From contig JAUIRK010000832.1 of the NCBI GenBank assembly GCA_030549495.1, forward strand, positions 1 through 64,000: 64,000 bases of DNA, written 5' to 3'. The notes beneath the pieces are model-generated. The model saw nothing but the letters and a program-made list of their open reading frames with translations, searched no databases and had not been told where the DNA came from. The translations under genes and the position numbers were made by a program. Of this stretch, positions 46,050 through 56,339 are shown in pieces (the first letter of the stretch is position 1; every line of letters begins with the position of its first letter). The DNA comes from Nectonema munidae (Eukaryota; Nematomorpha; Nectonematoida; Nectonematidae).

Positions 46050-46218
46050 CAGTGGCGGATCCAGAAATTGATCATAGGGGGGCCAACTTTAAAAAATACT
46101 AGTTTTGTGTTTCTTCATGCTTTAGTAAAGAGCAAATCAATACGGGGAATTTCTGAAGCCATTCTTCATAAAGGAGGGGGCCTAGGCCCAGGTGCCCCCC
46201 CCTCTGTATCTGCTAGTG
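46050..46218. mobile_element. hAT-type MITE
   Basis: Ends CAGTGGCGGATCCAGA and, inverted, CACTAGCAGATACAGA. Flanks TCTAACTC (46042-46049) and CCTAACTC (46219-46226), 7 of 8 identical. 169 bp with GGGGG/CCCCC runs just inside both ends. Confidence 0.8.
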
Positions 46219-47113
46219 CCTAACTCTATACCAATATAACTTCTATGAACGAAATATCGTTGTACACTATATCTTAATTCAAGTTTCTTATTTTTTTGTC
46301 AAAATTTATTTCACTGCTAACTTAAATGTTTCATCTTATATGATATAAGTCGTTTTGTGCACAAGACATTTCTTAGCCAAGACTTTGTTTTAATTTTGGA
46401 TTTGAAATGTCCAGGCTCGCTACGAAACACCCTGGACTCTTTATACACGAGCACTTTCGACTTTAGAGAAAAAAATGTGCACTTACTGTTTCCATCTCTG
46501 TCCTTCCCGTATTATGTTGAATTGGATAAAAATTTCCCAAATAAATACTCTATTAAGTCTAGTTAATAATTAATCGTTTTATTATGTAATTAAACTTCCC
46601 TTCTAATTATTTAATAAATGGTACACTTTTGTGCAATTAAAAGCAATGGATATTATCAGTAATTACCTACATTTGTTATATAATGGTACGTGTTTAATAT
46701 TTTTTCTCCTTAAATTATTTAACACATAACCTATCATGATATTTTTCTATATATTTAATTATTAATTATATATATTGTGTAATAGTACATCTAATTCTTT
46801 CTTCAACTTGTATTTATCAACTTTTTTCTTACAAAATAAGGAGAAATCATAAAATTTAATTTTTATTTTACCATTTAGTCTCAATACCGACTATAATGTG
46901 CAGAGAGATCCATAATATATCTCTTCTCAATCACTAAATACCTTTTCTCATTCATTAAATAAAATTATGAAAATCTATAGCTAAAGCCACCCTAAATAAT
47001 CACTCATTGTTTATGTCTTTAATTTCTCATTTCACATAATTCCATATCTGAATTTGGAGGGAGCAAAGATTTAATTTAAAATTTTATTTTTGAAAAAATA
47101 TTCTCTTCAGGAT
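46219..47113. other. AT-rich, no gene recognised
   Basis: A frame at 46357-46566 has no recognised family and is probably chance. Confidence 0.4.
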
Positions 47114-47253
47114 TAAAGTGGGTGTTTTCATCGAGAAGGCACAATTGCGCCGCTTGTATCGAACTATGAGGAAAGCAGGCTTGATGGGGGATCGAACCCA
47201 AGACCTTGAGTTATCGAATCCAGCATCTAACCAACCCTACTCACGCCCTCTTG
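47114..47253 (-). repeat. tRNA-derived SINE, copy E
   Basis: Near-complete copy: GAGTAGGGTTGGTTAGATGC (tRNA A-box region), GGGTTCGATCCC (B box), AGTTCGATACAAGCGGCG, GTGCCTTCTCGATGAAAAC. Confidence 0.85.
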
Positions 47254-47554
47254 TAGTAATAAGAGATTCAACTTTTTTACTTTAATACAAAGAAATAGTG
47301 GAGCATGTTTTAGCAACATCTATATTCATGATATATTTTTTATCGGTATGCCTTTTTAGCGAACCCATCCTAAAATAAATGAATTTGAATTTTTTCCAAT
47401 TTTCATTTAAATATATTCTATTTAAAGAATAATAATATAAAGAAAAAAATAGTTTTCCATTTGAAAAAAAAATTTTTTTTTGAGATATGAATATTGGGAA
47501 CCCAGTCGAACTCCCTATTTTTATTTAAATATGTTCTATTTAAAGCAAAATATA

Positions 47555-47700
47555 AAGGAATTTTTTTTGAGATGTTAATATAGCGAATGTAGACGAACCA
47601 AGGCTATCCCGTCCAAAAAGAAATCAATTAGATTTTTCTTATTTATATTATTTAAAAAGGATTCGCCTATGTTCGCTATATTCACATCTCAAAAAATTCA
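47555..47700. repeat. Imperfect palindrome (hairpin-forming repeat)
   Basis: TTTGAGATGTTAATATAGCG and AATGTAGACGAACC on the left pair with GGATTCGCCTATGTTCGC and TATATTCACATCTCAAA on the right; about 40-bp arms with a 65-bp loop. Confidence 0.6.
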
Positions 47701-48667
47701 AATCGAAAGAAATTTTTTCCCTTATGTACAGTGGAATATGTACAAACCAAATCTCCACAAGACAAAAAAAATATTCGGTATTGACAGAACATATCAAAAA
47801 AGCATAACATGTTACAAACTTGTAAATAAAAATAAGGATGCAATATGACTTAAAATTATAAAAATGTAAACCAAAAATTCTGAAGTAATGACTTTTTTAA
47901 TTAAAAGTACTTTTTTGTTTATGTAGAGAGGCAAACGCGATGTTTCTTCTATTTTTTACTTTCTATAATTGTTTTCTGTTGTCTACTGCATCCGTATTAT
48001 TCAAGACATTTGATATAAAAGATAATCAAAATAACTTTTAAAAAATTTCACACAAAAATGGTATTTAAAATGTAAACGTTTTAAAAATTCATCCTTTTTA
48101 TGAATATGAGAATTTTATCATACTTTATTATAAGGAAAAAAAATATGTGCCTTCTTCGTTTTTATATCATTATTATTTATTACATAATACTCAGTCTGAA
48201 TCCATGAAAATAATTCTTTTTCTCTATATTATAAAGTGAGAATCTAGAATTTAAAAAAATTAGCAATTTTCAGTCAAAAATTTGTAATAGTGACAAATGT
48301 GCCCTTTGTTTTGTATCATAACTTTCGAATACATAGCACGCAAATATAAATTGAAATGTTTTTCTTAATGCGGAAAAGAAAAAGGAGATTAAAAATTAAC
48401 CGCATTCTACTTAAACGGCATAAAAATATAGTGATTGATAACTTATATGCCTCCAAACATTCATCATTTTTTGGAGTTTCCTAATTTTTTAAACAGGGGG
48501 GGGGGGTTAAATATGGCTATCCTCACATTTCAATTTTTCCACTCTATTGCGTTTGTATTTCTTGCACTCACCTAGTGAACTTGCAAAGGCATAAAAATCG
48601 TGAGCGCCTTATTTGGGTATAGGAAAAGCACTACAACAAATTTCACTCTAAATTTTAATTATTTTTT
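47701..48667. other. Upstream region of CoREST copy 2
   Basis: AT-rich, with a G run at 48498-48507. No exon identified. Confidence 0.35.
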
Positions 48668-48675
48668 AGGATTAA

Positions 48676-49893
48676 ATGGTTTTCATTGGTCAGAGTTATC
48701 AAGTTTTTGTGCCAAGTTTTTTGATTTGTAATAATTGTGAAGAAAAGGATAGAGATGTATGCACATGGAGTCCTACTAAATTTAAAGCAAGTAATTTTGA
48801 GGCATCTATAGAAGGCTTTTTCTCTTCAGCATATCTACAGTATGGCCTTTCTAAACATGACTGCTTAGAAATTATACACAATGCAAACTACAGTATTCAA
48901 ATGGCGCAAGAGTACATCGAACAACTTCCGCATTTCAATGACTCCTGGACACAGAAAGATAAAACCAATTTTGACCAAGGCTATAAAGTGTATGGTAAAA
49001 AATTTCATCTAATCAAAAAGTTCATCCCTGAAAAGCCTATAAATGAAATAATCAAATATTATTACCTGCATAAGAGAAAAAAAGGAAATAGTTTAATTTC
49101 TCAACGTCTCAAAAATCCTAATTCAATTCAATATTCCAATCCAGAGTTGCTGGATTTTATTTATACCCAAGAAAATCAAGGTGAGAAATTTAGGTGCCAA
49201 AATTGCAAAGCAACATTTAATCGTGAGGAGCGCATTGATGGTCGTGATAACTCGCCAAATTCCTCCACCCCAAAACTTTGTTCTAAATGTTCTCTCTTTT
49301 TGAGTAGAAATTTTAACTTTCCAACATTGAAGAAGGACGAATCAACTACTTCGGATAATGAATTCTCATACCAAGACTACGTTCTTCTCTTTCCACGAAA
49401 AAGTTATCCACCTGGGATGCATTTTGATGCAAAAGAATTTAACTCCCTCCTCCTATTTGAAAATGTTTACACAAATTCAAACATTTTTTCATTTTCGCAA
49501 GCCCTGTTTCAAAATTATGATCGTCACATCTCGGCTTTATTTGCAAATATTCAAAATTATAAACAAAAAGTTGAGCGATTGAATGCTGTAAATCAGAAAA
49601 ATGAAGTGGTATTTAACCGAGACTTGAGCATGGAAGAAATAATTCAACGCTTTGGCATCCAAGAAGTAGATTCAGAAAAGAAAAATATTAAAGGATATGG
49701 CAAAAAAGTACATTTAGACTTTTGGACAGGTGAAGAAGTGTATTTGTTTAAGCGTGCAATTAAGTACACTCAAAATGAAAAAGAAATCCAACAAATTATA
49801 GGCGGACATAAGCCGCTCGATGTGATAAAAGAGCAAGTCTCCGACAAAGATAAACCTTTTAAAAGAAAAACACAAGTACGTAGAACAAAATAA
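48676..49893 (+). CDS. RCOR: CoREST/RCOR-family corepressor, copy 2
   Basis: A 405-codon uninterrupted frame. An ATG at 48676 follows an acceptor (TTTTTTAG at 48662-48669) and an in-frame TAA, so translation most likely starts in this exon. ELM2 begins FIGQSYQVFVPSF (3-15), the counterpart of VGxxYQAxxPxF in RCOR1, and runs to about residue 87. SANT1: W91 to about 134 (KKFHLIKKFIPEKPINEI). CxxC pairs at C174/C177 and C202/C205. Linker YPPGMHFDAKEFNSLL (244-259), very close to the PPKGMFLSQEDV start of the LSD1-binding linker in human RCOR1. Coiled coil about 278-306. SANT2: W350 to about 390. The tail FKRKTQVRRTK matches copy 1. By eye about half the residues agree with copy 1 over the whole length, so this is an old duplication with both copies kept open. 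A SINE lies about 20 bp past the stop, in the likely 3' untranslated region. Confidence 0.85.
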   Translation: MVFIGQSYQVFVPSFLICNNCEEKDRDVCTWSPTKFKASNFEASIEGFFSSAYLQYGLSKHDCLEIIHNANYSIQMAQEYIEQLPHFNDSWTQKDKTNFDQGYKVYGKKFHLIKKFIPEKPINEIIKYYYLHKRKKGNSLISQRLKNPNSIQYSNPELLDFIYTQENQGEKFRCQNCKATFNREERIDGRDNSPNSSTPKLCSKCSLFLSRNFNFPTLKKDESTTSDNEFSYQDYVLLFPRKSYPPGMHFDAKEFNSLLLFENVYTNSNIFSFSQALFQNYDRHISALFANIQNYKQKVERLNAVNQKNEVVFNRDLSMEEIIQRFGIQEVDSEKKNIKGYGKKVHLDFWTGEEVYLFKRAIKYTQNEKEIQQIIGGHKPLDVIKEQVSDKDKPFKRKTQVRRTK

Positions 49894-49911
49894 AATCCTT
49901 ACTCTTTTTTT

Positions 49912-50047
49912 ATGACGTGTTTTCATTGAGAAGGCACAATTGCGCTGCTTGTATCGAACTATGAGGAAAGTAGGCTTGATGCGGGATCGAACCCAAGACC
50001 TTGAGTTATCAAACGCAGTATCTAACCAACTTTATTCACTCCCCTTT
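49912..50047 (-). repeat. tRNA-derived SINE, copy F, just past CoREST copy 2
   Basis: Same blocks as copy E (B box GGGTTCGATCCC, AGTTCGATACAAGCAGC, GTGCCTTCTCAATGAAAAC). It lies antisense to the gene. Confidence 0.85.
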
Positions 50048-50289
50048 AAAGAAGTGTACAATTAAAAGTTGATTTAGAATGGAGAAGATATCATTTTAGT
50101 TTTTAGGAAAGTGAAAAATAAAGAGTTATTTTACATAGTGTTTACACTGCGATCTGCACTTGGGAAAATTTATAGGTGTTGCCATAAAAAGAGTCAAAAA
50201 AATGTAATGCTTTTATTCAAAACCTTAACTCTTCTGGCTTCTCTTAAATTCTATTAGCCAGTGTCGCGATGATATATTGTATCCATTAA

Positions 50290-50500
50290 CGTTGTATTGT
50301 ATTTAATATTTAATACTGATGACGTAGACGTGTAAGTATTTTATAAAATAATGTATTTTTTTGTGAAAGCGACTAGTGGTCGGATTATCGCGGGTAAAAA
50401 TGAGACTTGGGACCAGATAAAGTGGTCTCAATCCTGAATAGAGAGCTGGTCGCTTCAACACTAGGAAAGCCAGACCTAGAAAAACCATTGGGTTGTATAC
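50290..50500. repeat. GC-richer repeat-like patch with inverted arms
   Basis: AAAGCGACTAGTGGTCGG (50367) and, inverted, GAAGCGACCAGCTCTC (from 50457) form imperfect arms around about 75 bp. Probably a small mobile element; no target duplication seen. Confidence 0.4.
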
Positions 50501-50621
50501 GGCTCCAACAAAAAAGTTAAGAAAAACAAAAATAAAACACTATTAAAAGTTTGCTATAAAATGTATTCAAAACTTAATTTTACTTTAAACAATAAAAAAC
50601 GAATATTTTATGTATTATAAG

Positions 50622-50999
50622 CAGTAGTGGGATTCAGCCGGTTCGTTAGAACCGTCTTACGGAATTTTGTGAGTTCGGAGAACCGACTAGTCACTGTCAG
50701 TAGTCTTCTGCCTCTCATCCGAAAAGAACCAGAACCGTTGGGACGGTACGTTTCGTTAGTGGTTTAGTGCATAGTTTATTTATACAAGCGGTGACCAGAT
50801 TTGTTACCATGTGTCATCGTGTTTGCTTTCTCTGTACATTTGTGTTATCAACCGATTAATGGCCAACGTATCTTATATAATACCTAGATTTTGACTATCG
50901 TTTACCTTCAAGGTATCATATGATGCGCTTGATAAAAAGACAGAATTTGACTTTTTTGTAACAGAACCGGCTGACAAAAAATTTTTAATCCTACTACTG
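50622..50999. mobile_element. hAT-type MITE with perfect 8-bp target-site duplication
   Basis: Ends CAGTAGTGGGATTCAGCCGG and, inverted, CAGTAGTAGGATTAAAAATT, with AGCCGGTTC blocks close to both ends. Flanks ATTATAAG (50614-50621) and ATTATAAG (51000-51007) are identical. 378 bp, non-coding. Confidence 0.9.
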
Positions 51000-51299
51000 A
51001 TTATAAGCAACCTAAATCTTAGGCTATTTGTTTCTCTATGAAAGCCATTTGGACAATCTCGGTAAAAAATTGAATTACCTTAATGCACAAAATTTTATTA
51101 GCCTTAAATGCTCAAAAATATTTAATATCTGAAAACATTGCGCCTTGAAAATATTTCCTTCCAACTAAAAAAAGAGTAGGGGTTCTATGCGCCCCACGGC
51201 TTTTCTATTATTAAAAGATAGTAAAAATATTTGGACTATAAGAAAATAGTCACAATAGCGAGGCGTCCGTTTTAGGGAGCTACTCGCTTAAAAAATCAA

Positions 51300-52080
51300 T
51301 TTTATTTAAAGTGTAGGTGAATGTTTTTGGAGAGACTTTGTCCGACAAAAAATGGAAATACGTTTACACATTTCTAAATCATAATTGCTAGAATTGAGTT
51401 GAGAAATGAACTCAACATTTTCGATTAGTTATAAAAATATACTTTGTTTAAAATTTAATTAATATTCTTGGAGAAAATTTTCAGACGTCAACCACAAAAT
51501 TGATTGACACTTTCAGACATGCAAAAAATGACTCCAGAATTTAAATCGAAATGCTTGATTTAGTATAAAAATATGTATTTTTTTATTTGAATAAAAAAAA
51601 CTCTTGAAAACCTCTCTTAGATATCAGGCGTAAATCACATTTAATTACACTTTCATAATTTTTCACGCCCAAATTGCAAATATTGATTACGGAAATGAAA
51701 TCAGCATTATTGATTTAGCATAAAAATATATAATTTATTTAAAATTAGAATGATATTTTTGGAGAAAAATTTCAGTACATTTTGACACCCTAATTGCAAA
51801 AATTGTGTACGGAAATGAAATTGGCACACATGGTTGTTTTCGTATAGAAATATATATTTTATTTAAAATTTGAATAATATTTTTTGAGAAATATTTCAGG
51901 CGTAAACCCCAAACAAGACATTTTAACACTCTAATTGCTAAAACTTAGTCGAGAAATGAAATCAGCACGCTCGATTTGATATAAAAAAATTTTAAATTTA
52001 AATAAATATTTCCGTAAATAATTTTATCATCAATTAAAATTTTGATTGACATTTGCTACAAAGTTCTAATGTTTATTGGG
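51300..52080. repeat. Degenerate satellite-like array, five units of about 120-150 bp
   Basis: The words GAAATGAAATCAGCA, GATTTAGTATAAAAATAT, TTTTTGGAGAAAA and TTTCAGGCGTAAA recur in that order; anchors lie at about 51405, 51545, 51692, 51814 and 51956. Confidence 0.75.
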
Positions 52081-52346
52081 AAAAAATGTATATAAATGTT
52101 ATGTGTTCCAATATATATATATATATGTTCCTTTCACTACACCAAATAGCTTGAGTTTGACTCTTGAAAAATCTGTCCGTGTAGAGACTACAGCAGGCTG
52201 GAAAAATTGCTATTTTGAATAAGACGTTTATAAATATATAACCCAGAAAAATAACTTGAATTAGCGAGTCCGCTTACATACATTTCTGAGGACAAACAAT
52301 AATAAAACTTCGCATTATTTATATGAGATAATTTCATTCCATAATT

Positions 52347-52538
52347 TCAGAGTTTTTTGGGGTCATAAATTTTGATTGGGCATCCACCCCTGAATGTAAC
52401 AAGTTGTTCATCACTGGTAACAACAGAATATGGATGATTCCAATACAATTGAAACACATTATAAGAGTGATCATATGTTTTTCGAAGTGGGCTTATCTTA
52501 TCGTTTGAATTTCTTTTTATGTAATCGTAAGAATACAT
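52347..52538 (-). pseudogene. piggyBac transposase scrap (PGBD4-like), not the same copy as 37190
   Basis: Reads ISPLRKTYDHSYNVFQLYWN and then SVVTSDEQLVTFRGGCPIKI, ending at a stop. (L/V)T(I/S)DEQLxxFRGxCP is the block containing the first catalytic aspartate in PGBD4-like piggyBac proteins. Nothing on either side can be assigned. Confidence 0.65.
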
Positions 52539-52539
52539 G

Positions 52540-53725
52540 TATGAGGGTAAACATATCTCGCCCTAGACATCTTGGTCCGTCTTTAGAAAATACATCGCCA
52601 ATTTTAATTTTCTAGTCTCCAATAAATCAGTAAAGCAAAATAAGCTAAAAGATGGGCCACACTGAACTTTGTATAGCAGTGATACAAATTTATTTGGGGT
52701 TTGCCCATCTGATAAACAAAATTTATGCATTTTTACTATATAAGTAAAATTAACTTACTTATAATTTGCGTCTAATCTGTCCATTGACATCGAATATATG
52801 TACTGAATTAGTTCGAAATCAAAGAAAAGTTTGAAGATAGAAAAAATGTTTTAGGTTTTTAGCTGCACCTTTTGGACAAAGGGGTCTAGTTACTGCATTC
52901 CGAATGTTGATACTTCCCCTTCTTCCTAAGCCACTAGTTCTAGATTCCCAAAAATATTCAGTGGAAATCAGACTCAGGTCATAAAAATCGAACTTGAGGA
53001 AGGATACAACTTTCAGAATCGGAAAAGCGAGTGTCAAAAGTTCGGCGTATAGCAAGGGATTGTAACAATATATTTGAGCCATGGTAATCAAAACTACGTC
53101 GAATGACGGATACATGTATACAGCCACGTAGCCAGTTATGGGGCACTTGGGGCCGGGCCCCACCATCAAAAAATTGAAATTTACAAATTAAAATGAAATA
53201 ATGAATTAATTTTTGACGTTGGGCTTATACTAACAATATAAAGCAAATAAAATCAAAATTGACAGCCTTCTACCAGTAATAAGAAAGCAAATCTACAATA
53301 AAAAATTTCTATTTGCTATGAGAAACGAAGATAAGAAATATTAACCATGATAAAATCCAAAAATTTAACAAAGAATAGGACACAAGTAGAGAAAGGAGCT
53401 TATAAACACAAAGAAAAGTTGTTATAGGCAGCATTTGATGCTTTAATTTCAGACAAAGCCAGTAGGTAAGCATGTATATTAGTGCCCCATGTGGCCCTTC
53501 TTTTGTCAGGTCTCAGGAAGCCTGTTAGTAAGTTTTTATATGTCTCAAAGCATATTTTGCTACTTTCTAAGTTAGAATTAATTGATTTTATGCGATAAAA
53601 GTTTCAGTTTAGAGTTTTTAAGCCTCCGATCTTAACTGATCCAACAGAGTTTAAGAAAAACTTTCTTCTAAAAGTTAAAAATAGAACTAAATGTCATAAT
53701 AGAATTATTCTCTCATATATTTTAT
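52540..53725. other. No gene recognised
   Basis: A GC-rich patch at 53119-53165 (CAGCCACGTAGCCAG, then GGGGCCGGGCCCC) looks like one end of a hAT element; no partner end identified. Confidence 0.35.
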
Positions 53726-54147
53726 TTATTTGAAAACTGATTGCAATAGATCATAATCAACAGTAGGCTTTTCGTGAGCGTGGTCCTCTAGTCTATTTTT
53801 TTTAGAATCATCGAGCGAAAGAGAATCCTTTTTGCCATGCGTATATCTCTTTCTTCCTTTTATGCGCTGAGAATATTCGGCCATTTCAGCTTTAACTTGT
53901 GCAACTTCAAGGCGAAGTCTGTGCTCGTGAGCAGCCTTTTCATAGGCCAACTTTTCACTTAAGTGCGCCCACTTGAACTTGTGCAGATACTTTATATTCC
54001 AAATGCCACCATCTTGGTGATGCTTCCTCTTTTTGGATTCATTTGCTGTACCATTCAGCATTTTCGCTACCAACTTTGCTTTGCGTTTGTCCTCAAATTC
54101 CACCCATGCTTCACAGTATTCCACGCTTCTTTCATTTTTCTTTGAAT
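53726..54147 (-). CDS. ABT1: ABT1/Esf2 homologue, last exon
   Basis: ABT1 (yeast Esf2) is a nucleolar RRM protein needed for small-subunit pre-rRNA processing. The exon follows an acceptor (AATTTAG, AG at 54148-54149) and has 139 codons plus a stop. It reads SKKNERSVEYCEAWVEFEDK (human ...YTEGWVEFRDK), RKAKLVAKMLNGT, then GGIWNIKYLHKFKWAHLSEK (human DLWNLKYLHRFTWSHLSEH), then AYEKAAHEHRLRLEVAQVKA (human LRAEVAQAKRE), and a charged tail ending YDLLQSVFK. This covers the end of the RRM and the diagnostic C-terminal helical region. The exons for the start of the RRM should lie at higher coordinates on the minus strand, but I could not find them before 54600, where LINE sequence begins. Confidence 0.85.
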
Positions 54148-54599
54148 CTAAATTAAATATTAAAAAATAGGTTTTAAAAGAAAAAACATATCCGTATGAA
54201 ATGAATCAATTTTGCTTGAATCAATTCAGGAAGGGGCAACTATGTGCATATTCTTGAATAAGCTAAGATTTCTACAAATACTATTGTATTTCATTACAAA
54301 GTAGCATATATATTACTCATATTAAAGTAGTTTAGTAGCAATAGTCAGTGAGTATTATTGAAAATTTTTTATTGCTTCAATTATACTAAATAACTATTTT
54401 TAAAACTACTACTGCTTTCAGATTAATTCAACGAAATTGTTGCCAAATCTTACATTGAGGCGACGACGAACAAAGGAAGTGATTTTTCAAGCAAACTCTA
54501 AACCCGTGTTTCTCAAACTTATTCTGGCTCTGGCCCCCTTAAAATTTTGAATATGTATATTGTTTAAGTAATATTAATTTATAACATTTTAAACAATTT
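54148..54599. other. Upstream of the ABT1 exon, no exon recognised
   Basis: Expected to be ABT1 intron. GTGTTTCTCAAACTTATT-like sequence at about 54510 resembles a hAT end. Confidence 0.35.
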
Positions 54600-55690
54600 G
54601 TATTGAAAATAAATTGTCAGAGAATTTCAAAATTAATGTTGATATCCATCAAGTGTCAGTTTTGAGTCCTTTTTTATTTAATATAATATTGAACGAAGTT
54701 TTTTCTGAAGTAAATAAGAATGGTATATTTGAATTATTGTATATTGGTGATATTGTTTTAATTGGAACATCGCTGAAGGAATTAAGATTGAAACTAAAAA
54801 AATGGAAATCTTTAATTGAAGGCAGAAGAATTTTAGTGAATATGAAAAAAAAACTAAGTAGATGAGAATTTGCGACAGAAATTGTTCTTCTTGTCAGATG
54901 GGCAAGATTGATCTATGTGGCGTATGTGGTAGAAGGGTCAATTCCAAATTAATTTTCTGTACTAAATGTACAAAATAGATTCATAAGAGATGGTCGAATA
55001 TCAATAGGAAATCACATCAAAGTTAAAAATGTTGCCTGCAAATATTGTAGAGAAGGGACAAGAACAATAGTTCAACGAGAAGGAAATTTTGTTCAAAATC
55101 ATATTGTAGAAAAAGTGGATCAATTAGGTATGTGATAGATAACAGGTCAGTTTTCAGCAGTGCAATTTATTTCAAAATAAGATGTGCGTGGAATAAATTC
55201 AAAAGTTTAGACGTTTTTTGTGTAGTAAAGGAAGTTCGCTTAGAATGAAAGGATTTATGCAGCTCAGAACTGGACGCTAAAAGAAACTAATAAACGAGAG
55301 CTACTAACCTATGAAATGTAAATGTTAGAATGATTTGTGGACTTTGAGAGATAAAGTAGGTAATGAAAAAGTTAGAAATTTGACAGGCGTTATTGATATC
55401 AAGAAAGTTATAAAAACTCGAAGACTCAGATGGTTTGGACATGTTTCCAGAAGAAATAGTGGTTAGCTTATAAAGGTTGCCTTAGAATTAAGTTTCGTTA
55501 GAGAGAAAGGTAGACCTAAACTAACCTGAATCGAAAATGAAGGATACGAAAAAGTTAGGATTTAAACTTGGTGATAAAAAGACAAGCTGTACTGGAGACC
55601 CAAAATCAGGATAACTTGAATCAGCTTGTTTACTTGTCATCTTTGGTGATCCGGCTCTTTCCAGCTTATTGGGATTAATCATGGCCGTGA
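54600..55690 (+). mobile_element. RTE/L2-like LINE fragment with PHD-like zinc finger, decayed
   Basis: RT motif region: VDIHQVSVLSPFLFNIILNE (usually GVHQGSVLSPLLF), then ELLYIGDIVLIGTSLKELRL where YADD reads YIGD, so the catalytic motif is lost, and RRILVNMKK. Next a zinc-finger-like IDLCGVCGRRVNSKLIFCTK, and downstream KTRRLRWFGHVSRRNSG and REKGRPKLT, the C-terminus of this LINE group. Many stops and frame changes. The 5' half is absent. Confidence 0.75.
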
Positions 55691-55751
55691 AAATGGAATG
55701 ATTGTGATATGTATAAAACGAAAATTACAGCAGATTTATACTTCATGCTTT

Positions 55752-55912
55752 TAATAGAAACCTTGTTTTTTTTTACAAAATTGATGAAATTTAAAAACTA
55801 TACTTCCAGCGAAAATATTTTAATTACATAACGCATATACACTAGTTTAAAAAATCCAAAATTATTGGATATAGGGAGGGCGGTCGCCCTCCGGTGGTGC
55901 GCACCTGATCTA
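55752..55912 (+). mobile_element. Right-half copy of element X, with intact right end
   Basis: ACTATACTTCCAGCGAAAAT, then ACACTAGTTTAAAAAA match 32930-33000. The end GGAGGGCGGTCGCCCTCC followed by GGTGCGCACCTG is the inverted counterpart of the left end of element X. Confidence 0.7.
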
Positions 55913-55959
55913 TAGGTCGAAAAAACTGAAGTATTATTTTTAAAATACTCGACAGCAAA

Positions 55960-56270
55960 GTCCTATCGGAATAAAGAAAATGATTGAATTGTAAAGAAAC
56001 ATGGAGGCCATATACTACTATAATCTTACAAGAAATTAAAGATAAATTAAAACCACATAAACTCGTAAAGAAAATTAAAATGATGCAGGCAAAAATATGG
56101 AGAGAAGTTTCGCTTTAACAAAAGAATATGCTTTATTTATAGAAAGAAATGCTCCAAAAGATCCCAAGCTATACATTTTTTGGACGAGTCAGCTTTAATT
56201 GTCACCGAACAAAATACTATACAAGGTAAAAGAACAATGACTGTTATACCTAGCAGAAAGAAAGTCTAGG
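55960..56270 (+). pseudogene. Tc1/IS630-type transposase remnant
   Basis: A frame reads HFLDESALIVTEQNTIQGKR, then TMTVIPSRK: the FxDESxF block with the first or second catalytic aspartate of DDE_3 transposases and the following strand. Stops and frame changes on both sides. It may belong to the same family as 44755-44950. Confidence 0.55.
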
Positions 56271-56339
56271 AATTATCTAGACGTAGATAATTCCATTAAC
56301 GTAATTTTCATAGTTTATATTTTATTTTCTAACAAACCT

